From assembly GCF_904849725.1 (NCBI RefSeq), contig NC_058518.1, positions 328,064,581-328,128,580 of the forward strand: a stretch of DNA of 64,000 nt, in the 5' to 3' direction. This stretch comes from Hordeum vulgare subsp. vulgare. Taxonomy: Eukaryota > Streptophyta > Magnoliopsida > Poales > Poaceae. Made by a program: the position numbers and the translations under genes. Shown piece after piece: positions 56,550-64,000 of the stretch (the stretch's first letter is position 1; each line of letters begins with the position of its first letter). A model generated the notes under the pieces. The model worked only from the letters and a program-made list of their open reading frames with translations. It did no database searches and had not been told where the DNA came from.

Positions 56550-59347
56550 TTACAGGGAGTAGCAAGTGATCATTAACTTATCGAGGGCCTTTAGCTTGCA
56601 AAACTCGAAGAACTCCTCAAATGGAACATTCAATAGATCAATTCCAACGAGGTCATGCTCCTCTTTAACTCTGAGCGTCAAAATATTCCTCCCCTCAGAC
56701 TCTCTGCAGGTTTTCATATACCAATCATGGAATCTTCGCATCATCGTTGTTAGAGATTTTTGATCTTTGACGAGAGGCTTCCCCTACACGTATCTGTGTT
56801 CGTCCACCTCCAAGAAATCAAAATGTGCATCGTCGGGCAACTAATCTCCAAGATCATTATAACCGGGCACCATCCCACCCGGATGATTTGCGAGGACGCT
56901 AGACACCTGGAGCGGGGGCAACAATTGGTTCGCTTGTTCGCCCAGCTCGGCAACTTTTTTCCCAGCTCGTCGTTCTCCTAACCTTTGAGCACTGACAGTA
57001 CTTCCTGACCGCTACGCTTTGATAAATGACTTTGTAAGAATGCGCTCATAGTTGTCTTTCACCGGAGACTTTGGTGGTTTCGTCAAGGCAGCCAGAGTAC
57101 GCTTTGCTTTTAGCGGATCTATCTTCTCCTCCGGAAGTGGATTTTTCTTTGCTTTGACCCCTTCAAAGAAGTTGGTCACTTCGGCATGCACGATCTTCGC
57201 GTTTTCCTCCTGGCTCCTCTCATATGGTAACTTCTCTGGAGTCTTCAGAGAAGGACCGTATCTGTATTGCCTGCCTCTGGCTGTACTGCTAGACGCCGGA
57301 GCAGACGAAGCGGCTACGATTGTCTTTCCTTTCTTACAAGGCAGAGGAGAAGGACGACGCGCCGGAGGAGCCGGAGCGGCGGCGGGTCTCTTCCGCCCTT
57401 GTTGACGAGGCGGAGAAGGAGGAGCCAACTGGCTGCTCAGGCGCGCCGGCGCAGGCGGAGAAGGAGGCGGAGTGTCGTCAAGCGCCGGAGAAGGAGGCTG
57501 AGTGCCCTGATCACTCGCCGGAGGAGGCGGAGTGCCTTGACTCACTGGAGGAGGAGGAGAAGGCGGAGGCGTCCAGTTCGGAAGGTTGATGAGCTCCTTC
57601 CACCATAGGCATGGAGTCTTCAGAGAAGAACCCAGCCGAATCTCCCCTTCACCCGTAGGGTGGTCAAGCTCAAGGTCCTTAAATCCGTACGTTATTTGAT
57701 CCACCATCACCCTAGCATATCCTTCTGGAATCAGCTGGCCGTGGTAGGTTGAGCCAGGTTCATTAGGTATAACAGAGCCAACAGTCGCCTTGACTTTCAA
57801 TGTCATGCATCGCGTCATAAGGTGACAATGTTGAGACTCTGTGATAGCATCCACGGGGTAGCCCGTGATGACTGGCTCCAGCTGCTGAGTCTGCTCGGTG
57901 GAAGCCACGCTGCTTCTCCGCTGAGATGGCGAGGTAGGTTCAGGGGAAGCTTTGGCAGGTCGTTTGCTGCGATCTGCTTCTCGTTCCTCTAGCCCTTGTA
58001 CCCTTTCGTGCAGCGCCTGCAGTTGGCTATGCTCCACTTTCTTCCTCCTCTCCTGGGTTTTGTAAACCCCTGCGTCCGGAAACCCAGCGTTCCACGGAAG
58101 GGAGCCTGGCGTGCCTCGTGTCCGTCCAGGGTGCTCAGGATTCCCGAGGGCCATTGTGAGCTCGTCCTTCTCTCTATCTGGAACGAATGCCCCTTCTTGT
58201 GTTGCGGCGATATAGTGCCGAAGCTTCCTGACGAGTATTCTAAGTTGCTCTTACGTCCAAACGCACTTCCCTGATACAGGGTCCAAGGTTCCGCCAACCC
58301 CGAAGAACCAAGTCCGGCAACGGTCTGGCCATCTCAATGTCTCTGGTTCGACCATTTTAGCAATCAGGTCATTCTCAGCCTTGTCCCACAAAGGTCTGGC
58401 TTTGAGGTAACCACCTGACCCGTGCAATGGTGATGCTTCATCTTCGCAGCATTTTTCTTGTTTGTCCCTGACATCTTCTTACTATTTTCCGATGTCTTGT
58501 GGGCCACAAATGCGGGCCAATGATCTCTAATCTTCTCAAACCGGCCGGTGAATTCTGGTGTCTCTTCTTTGTCGACAAACGTTTTCAGCTCATTCTACCA
58601 CCTCCTGAATAGTTCTGCCATCTTCTTAAGAGCATGATACTTGATCAATTCCTCTTTAACTGGCTTCTCTGGATCCTCCTCTGGCGGTAGGGTGAAATTT
58701 GCCTTAAGCGTTGTCCAAAGATCTTCTTTCTGCATATCGTAGACATAAGACGTCGACACCTCAGGGTCTTCCTTCTTTGCCTTTAACCATTGCTGGATAC
58801 TAATCGGGATCTTGTCCCTAACAAGAACCCCGCACTGAGCACGAAATACATCCCTTGTCCAGATGGGTTCAATTGGCTTGAGATTGCGCGCGATTGCTGT
58901 GATCTCAGACCTTTCATCCGAGCGCAACTATTTCTTCGGCCTCGTTTCTTTACCGAAGTTGAGCTCGATCCGGAGGGCTAGAGAAAAAAGAAGAAAGAGG
59001 AGAGTTAATTATTATGTGTACATATGAAAACAATGAATGCATCAATTAACTAGTCAGCACGGGCTTAACTAATATATATATACCTGGCCGGACTCGGTTC
59101 GGTCACCGGAGCCGTCATCACGGTCTCCTTCTTGTACCTCCATTGGGTCATCGGAGCCATCATGAACATAGCCCTCTTCTTGTACCGGCATGAATGGGTC
59201 ACCGGATCCATCATGAACATAGCCATCTTCTTCACCCAGTCCTTCCTGACCATCGATGTCGTAGAGAAACGACACAACGACATCACTTCCTTGTGCGATT
59301 ATCTCCCCCAACATCGCTTCTGTTGCTTCATGTCGGGAGTGATCCAT
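56550..59347 (-). pseudogene. TE11 main ORF: TNPA-like / DNA-associated N-terminal and central part
   Basis: Exon 1 (59347-59084) starts MDHSRHEATEAMLGEII, is acidic with three repeats of YVHDGS-type units, and ends at a GTATAT donor. The next exon starts at 58977 (PSGSSSTSVKKRGRR) and is shifted by about one base before frame 58927-58595 (VFRAQCGVLVRDKIP, IQQWLKAKKEDPEVS), a segment conserved in grass CACTA TNPA-like proteins. Further stops lie at 58595-58155. The 380-codon frame 58154-57012 contains a coiled coil (LQALHERVQGLEER), a globular DUF8039-type region (VIPNEPGSTYHGQLIPEG, then MVDQITYGF), a proline-rich stretch (residues about 195-285) and a basic stretch. Frame 56744-56550 (VPFEEFFEFCKL) leads into the protease exons. 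The family is thought to bind the subterminal repeats; here the gene is disrupted. Confidence 0.78.
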
Positions 59348-59459
59348 AGTTTCTGCAAATATTTACAACATGTCAATTATTATTCAAACATGGTACAGAT
59401 GGATATACATTAGTGGCAAACGTAGAACTAGCTAGATAATCACAATAAGGAATCATGTT

Positions 59460-59600
59460 AGTGGCCTTGACGCTGCTTCTCTAGGGTTTGGGGTGGCCTA
59501 GACAACGCTTCAAGGGTTTGGGGTGGCCTCGACAAAACGCTCCAAGGGTTTGGGGTGGCCTCGACGACAACGCTCTTTTAACTTGGTAAATTTGGGTGGC
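59460..59600. repeat. Short direct repeats near the TE11 gene start
   Basis: GGGTTTGGGGTGGCCT(C/A)GAC recurs at about 59476, 59515 and 59548, and a related GGGTGGCCTCGA at about 59591, all within 150 bases upstream of the minus-strand gene. They may be promoter-proximal repeats of the element. No function is claimed. Confidence 0.6.
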
Positions 59601-59914
59601 CTCGAGAGAGTTTGTCGGGTAGGGGCACGACGGGAGGGGGAAGTCGACCAACATCGTTTTTTCTTTAGGGTTTGGGTGTCCTCGAGAGTTTTGGTCGAGC
59701 GAGAGGGCCGAGGGGGTGCTCCCGTGGTATAAGTTATCACGGTCGAGAGTGGGTATATATATCGACCGCCCCTCATCTCGAAGTTATATCGACAACGACG
59801 CGACATACATATACATGGGAAAATAATGTTATCGGGGAGGGGGTATATTGGTACCCCCCCTCGTGTTGAAGTTCGATCGGGAGGGGGTATATCGACAACG
59901 ACATACCCGATAAA

Positions 59915-60225
59915 AAATAAGAAGACAAAAGAAGAAATAAAAAGAGAAGAAGAAGAAGAAAGGAATATAAGAGGAGCAATCGAAGAAAAAAAAAGAAGAA
60001 CAAGGAGAAGAAAAAATGAATAGAGGAGAAAGAAGAAAAAAATAGAAAATTTCTATTTTTTTTTCTTCTTTCTCCTCTATTCCTTTCTTCTTCTCCTCTT
60101 CTTTTTCTTCTTTTTTACTCTTCTTATTTAGTTCTCCTCTTCTTCCTCTCCTCTTCTTCTCCTTTCTTCCTCTTCTTATTTTCCTTTTTCTCCTCTCATT
60201 CTTTTTCTTCTTCTTCCTTTCCTAG
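59915..60225. repeat. Homopurine/homopyrimidine inverted repeat
   Basis: The plus strand is almost pure purine (GAAGAAGAA...) up to 60048 and almost pure pyrimidine from 60050 to about 60225. The inner arms pair over about 30 bases with one T-run difference (AATAGAGGAGAAAGAAG at 60019 against its complement ending at 60081); the outer arms pair loosely. It lies between the gene and the tandem array of TE11. No protein is expected from the Lys- or Leu-rich frames. Confidence 0.75.
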
Positions 60226-60464
60226 CTAGATATTTAAAAAATTTGTAAAAATTAAACTAACCTAAAATGTACTAAATCTAACTTTTGCATATATGAACAT
60301 ATATACACAAAGAACTTACAAACATATATACATTTTGATAAAAAAGCAAAAACATCATATTCTATAAAAAAAATCAGATACATATAATTTTAAAAAAACA
60401 TCATATTCTATAAAAAAATCATCATATATATGAACAAAAACAATTATCACATATATTAAAAAAC

Positions 60465-60790
60465 AGGGGAGAGCGCCGCCTGACCAAGGTGCGGAGTCAG
60501 GGTCGGGGCAGGGCGGCGAGCGGCGATGGCGACGGGGTCGGAGCAGGGCCGGGGCGACGCGCGTCAGGGCAGGGCCGGGGCGGCGCGCGTCGGGGCAGGG
60601 CGGCGAGAGGCGCGACGGCGACAGCGTCGGGGCAGGGTGGCGAGCGGCGACGGCGTCGGGCGAGGGCCCGGGCGACGGCGTCGGGGTAGGGCGGCGAGCG
60701 GCGACGGTGTCGGGCGAGGGCGCGGGCGATGGCATCGGGGCAGGGCTCGGCGGCGATGGCGACGAGGAGCAGCGTGGGGGCATTGGGGCG
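60465..60790. repeat. GC-rich minisatellite in TE11
   Basis: Multiple imperfect copies of a GGGGCAGGGCGGCGAGCGGC GAC-type unit, about 30-40 bases long, are very GC-rich. Both strands give Ala/Arg- or Pro-rich frames as a by-product of composition. Confidence 0.7.
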
Positions 60791-60845
60791 GAGAAGAAGT
60801 GATTTTTGCACAAACTACTAAGTGTTTCTTATATACCCAAGGCAT

Positions 60846-60993
60846 TGGTACCGGTTCGTGGCACCAACCGTACCAATGCCCCCCTTTAGTCCCGGTTGGT
60901 GCCACCAACCGGGATCAAAGGTCACTTTTCAGCAGCCCAAAGGGCGGGAAGTGGCGGCCTTTGGTCCCGGTTGGTGGCACCAACCGGGACCAA
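60846..60993. repeat. TE11 internal CCCGGTTGGTG hairpins
   Basis: CCCGGTTGGTG (60891-60901) pairs with 60903-60913 around one base. TTGGTCCCGGTTGGTG (60961-60976) pairs perfectly with 60978-60993 around one base. A third, imperfect hairpin lies at 60846-60878. The same motif occurs near the left end at 41127. Confidence 0.85.
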
Positions 60994-61666
60994 TGGCCCG
61001 TGTGCTACCCGCGTCGCGGCGAGAGTTTAGTCCCACCTCGCTAGTTGAGAGAGGCGCGCAGTGTTTTATAAGCCCCACTGCCGCACCCCTCTCGAGCTCC
61101 TCTCCACTGCAGGCTTATGGGGCCTACTTGCTACTGCTTTGCCTGATGGGCCTTTTGGGCCTACTGCGGGCCTGAATCCTCGCCCATGGATGGGTTGCTA
61201 GTCGTATTCACGCCGTGGTGGCCGAGTTGGTGGCAATTTTTTTATTTTTTCCATGTTTATTTTGTTTTCTTTTTTGCTTTATTTATTTTGTTTTGTTTCT
61301 ACTTACAACAAAATACTTATTTATTTTATTTTATTTTGTTTATAATTACTTATTAATTTTATTTTATGATAATTCTTTTTGCTATTAAAGTTTCTAACAA
61401 AAACAGTTCTTTATGAAAATTCTTTTTCCTTTTACTAATTCTGAATAGAAAATACTTTGATAATTTTAGTTGCATGAATTTTATATAATTTTAGTTTCAA
61501 TAATACTAGAAGTTGCTTATAATGTTTTGAAGAGAAAATACTTTGATAATTTTAGTTTGAAAAATTTTATTTATGTTATTAAAGTTTTTTGTTTCTACTT
61601 ATCTATTTTATTAAAGTTTATATTATTTTGTTTCAAATTACTTATTTATTTTATTTTGTTTTGTTT
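60994..61666 (+). other. TE11 promoter-like and AT-rich region
   Basis: A TTTTATAAGCCCC TATA-like box at about 61045-61057 is followed by a CT-rich stretch (CTCTCGAGCTCCTCTCC at about 61089), which is the usual appearance of a plus-strand core promoter in these elements. From about 61230 to 61660 the sequence is AT-rich with TTATTTATTTTATTTT repeats. No coding region is seen. Confidence 0.45.
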
Positions 61667-64000
61667 CTCACTTCATTTGTTATTTTTCATGCATTTACTC
61701 ATTATTTTGAGCTATAAGACCATGAAATTGGAAAGCATTTGAAATGAACTCTAAAAAGGTTCCAAGTTGGCATGGTATCATCATTTCACCCACATAGCAT
61801 GTGCAAGAAACTAGAGAGGCTTACGGCAAAAACTGGATGCACTTCGTGTACAAAACAGACAATCTCCTTCGAAGTATCACGGTTTCATACGAAAACTCGT
61901 GTGTTACAAAGGGATTTCATTTTTGTTGAACTTATTTGAACCCCCTTGTTTTTCTGTGTTCAAAATGCACCATTCAAAGCCACATCATCAATTTACAACC
62001 CTTTCTGACTTCATTTGTTATTTTTCATGCATTTACTGATTATTTTGAGCTATAAGATCATGAAATTGAAAAGCATTTGAAATGAACTCTAAAAAGCTTC
62101 CAAGTTGGCGTGGTATCATCATTTTACCCACATAGCATGTGCAAGAAAGTAGAGAGGCTTACGGCAAAAACTGGATGCACTTCGTGTACAAAACAGACAA
62201 TCTCCTTCGAAGTATCAGGGTTTCATACGGAAACTCGTCTATTACAAAGGGATTTCAATTTTTTTGAACTTATTTGAACCCCTTGTTTTTCTGTGTTCAA
62301 AATGCACCATTCAAAGCACATCATCAATTTACAACCCTTTCTCACTTCATTTGTTATTTTTCATGCATTTACTGATTATTTTGAGCTATAAGACCATGAA
62401 ATTGAAAAGCATTTGAAATGAACTCTGAAAAGGTTCCAAGTTGGCATGGTATATTCATTTCACCCACATAGCATGTGCATGAAAGTAGAGAGGCTTATGG
62501 CAAAAACTGGATGCACTTCGTGTACAAAACAGACAATCTCCTTCGAAGTATCAGGGTTTCATACGGAAACTCGTCTGTTACAAAGGGATTTCAATTTTTT
62601 TGAACTTATTTGAACCCCCTTGTTTTTCTGTGTTCAAAGTGCACCATTCAAAGCCACATCATCAATTTACAACCCTTTCTGACTTCATTTGTTATTTTTC
62701 ATGCATTTACTGATTATTTTGAGATATAAGACCGTGAAATTGAAAAGCATTTGAAATGAACTCTGAAAAGGTTCCAAGTTGGCATGGTATCATCATTTCA
62801 CCCCCATAGAATGTGCAAGAAAGTAGAGAGGCTTACGGCAAAAACTGGATGCACTTCGTGTACAAAACAGACAATCTCCTTCAAAGTATCAGGGTTTCAT
62901 ACGGAAACTCGTCTATTACGCAGGGATTTCAATTTTTTAGAACTTATTTGAACCCCCTTGTTTTTTTATGTTCAAAATGCACCATTCAAAGCCACATCAT
63001 CAATTTACAACCCTTTCTGACTTCATTTGTTATTTTTCATGCATTTACTGATTATTTTGAGCTATAAGACCATGAAATTGAAAAGCATTTGAAATGAACT
63101 CTGAAAACGTTCCAAGTTGGCATGGTATCATCATTTCACCCACATAGCATGTGCAAGAAAGTAGAGAGGCTTACGGCAAAAACTGGACGCACTTCGTGTA
63201 CAAAACAGAAAATCTCCTTCGAAGTATTAGGGTTTCATACGGAAACTCGTCTCTTACAAAGGGATTTCAAATTTTTTGAACTTATTTGAACCCCTTGTTT
63301 TTCTGTGTTCAAAGTGGACCATTCAAAGCCACATCATCAATTTACAACCCTTTCTTACTTCATTTGTTATTTTTCATGCATTTACTGATTATTTTGAGCT
63401 ATAAGACCGTGAAATTGAAAAGCATTTGAAATGAACTCTGAAAAGGTTCCAAGTTGGCATGGTATCATCATTTCACCCACATAGCATGTGCAAGAAAGTA
63501 GAGAGGCTTACGACGAAAACTGGATGCACTTCGTGTACAAAATAGACAATCTTCTTTGAAGTATCCGGGTTTCATATGGAAACTCATCTGTTACAAAGGG
63601 ATTTCAATTTTTTTGAACTTATTTGAACCCCCTTTTTTTGTGTTCAAAATGCACCATTCAAAGCCACATCATCAATTTACAACCCTTTCTGACTTCATTT
63701 GTTATTTTTCATGCATTTACTGATTATTTTGAGCTATGAGACCATGAAATTGAAAAGCATTTGAAATGAACTCTGAAAAGGTTCCAAGTTGGCATGGTAT
63801 CATCATTTGACCCACATAGCATGTGCAGGAAAGTAGAGAGGCTTACGGCAAAAACTGGATGCACTTCGTGTACAAAACGGACAATCTCTTTCGAAGTATT
63901 AGGGATTCATACGGAAACTCGTCTGTTACAAAGGGATTTATGTTTTTTTGAACTTATTTGAACTCCCTTGTTTTTCTGTGTTCAAAATGCACCATTCAAA
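61667..64000. repeat. ~337-bp tandem array of TE11, continues off the right edge
   Basis: The landmark CATGAAATTG (or CGTGAAATTG) occurs at 61721, 62059, 62395, 62733, 63071, 63408 and 63743, so the period is 335-338 bases and about seven units are visible. Units differ by only a few bases each, for example AAGAAACTAGAG in the first unit and AAGAAAGTAGAG later. No frame is kept across units. Large arrays of this kind are known from grass CACTA elements. Confidence 0.92.

Larger units (their letters stand above)
40953..64000. mobile_element. TE11: CACTA DNA transposon, right end outside the window
   Basis: The left terminus is CACTAGTAGAAAAAGGATG at 40953, the typical CACTA-superfamily end, preceded by GTG (possible 3-base target duplication). 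Next come subterminal hairpins containing TCCCGGTT / AACCGGGA, then a minus-strand multi-exon gene with a Ulp1-like C-terminus, purine-rich and GC-rich simple sequences, another set of the same hairpins and a ~337-bp tandem array that runs off the right edge. TE12 is inserted in its last-but-one coding exon. The transposase (TNP2) gene is not in the window and may lie to the right, or the element may be non-autonomous. Confidence 0.88.

Noticed and set aside
57267..57608. Arg-rich and Glu-rich frames on the plus strand
   Set aside because: Shadows of the proline-rich stretch of the minus-strand CACTA protein.
59773..60023. Leu/Phe-rich and Lys-rich frames at the purine tract
   Set aside because: Translations of simple repeats (GAA/TTC), not membrane protein.
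60489..61175. Several long Ala/Arg/Pro-rich frames on both strands
   Set aside because: They come from the GC-rich minisatellite at 60465-60790; no conserved domain.
62813..63067. 84-residue frame in the tandem array
   Set aside because: It spans repeat units and is not preserved in neighbouring units, which differ by frame-breaking indels.
1..64000. Host genes, tRNA or rRNA genes, CRISPR arrays, bacterial operons
   Set aside because: None found. All recognisable protein motifs belong to transposable elements, and the tRNA-like matches are primer binding sites of 13-18 bases.

Overview
The window is a stack of nested transposable elements from a large grass genome, almost certainly a Triticeae species (wheat, Aegilops, barley or rye relative). 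The evidence is multi-kilobase Gypsy LTRs opening TGTCACATCC, LTRs with the TGATACGTCTCCAACG end and a tRNA-Asp primer site, a Copia element with GCGGTAGTACCGC minisatellites, and a CACTA element with a CACTAGTAGAAAAAGG end and ~337-bp tandem repeats. These are recognised from family features, not from a search. I see no host gene, tRNA, rRNA, CRISPR array or bacterial feature. Elements are numbered TE1 to TE12 from left to right.

Layout. 1-3571: LTR of a Gypsy element (TE1), inserted into an older LTR (TE2, 3572-5114). 5124-~6685: 5' end of another LTR element (TE3). ~6686-~9840: 3' LTR and 3' non-coding part of a Gypsy relic (TE4). ~9840-13618: 5' part of a different Gypsy element (TE5: protease, gag, primer site, partial LTR). 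13619-24342: plus-strand Gypsy TE6 (5' LTR, tRNA-iMet primer site, leader, accessory ORF), interrupted by a 5'-truncated LINE (TE7, 17739-20295) and a solo LTR (TE8, 21026-23853). 24343-40952: minus-strand Copia TE9, which contains a non-autonomous Gypsy element with both LTRs (TE10, 25900-32634). 40953 to the right edge: CACTA DNA transposon TE11, which contains a complete-length minus-strand chromodomain Gypsy element (TE12, 41791-55743).

Insertion order can be read from target-site duplications and split reading frames: TE5 first, then TE6 into its LTR, then TE9 into TE6, then TE11 into TE9, then TE12 into TE11, which gives five levels. TE12 sits inside an exon of the CACTA Ulp1-like protease, between the codons just after its catalytic cysteine motif and the next conserved block; the exon reads on across the insertion.

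Most coding regions are broken by stops and frameshifts. The most unusual item is an accessory ORF of about 197 codons between the primer site and gag, present in both TE6 and TE12. Matching splice-site-like sequences surround it, and part of it resembles a double-stranded-RNA-binding fold. Other items of interest are a doubled tRNA-Asp primer site in TE10, an env-like ORF in the Copia element with its own upstream TATA box and near-palindromic minisatellite, and large hairpins in the CACTA element.
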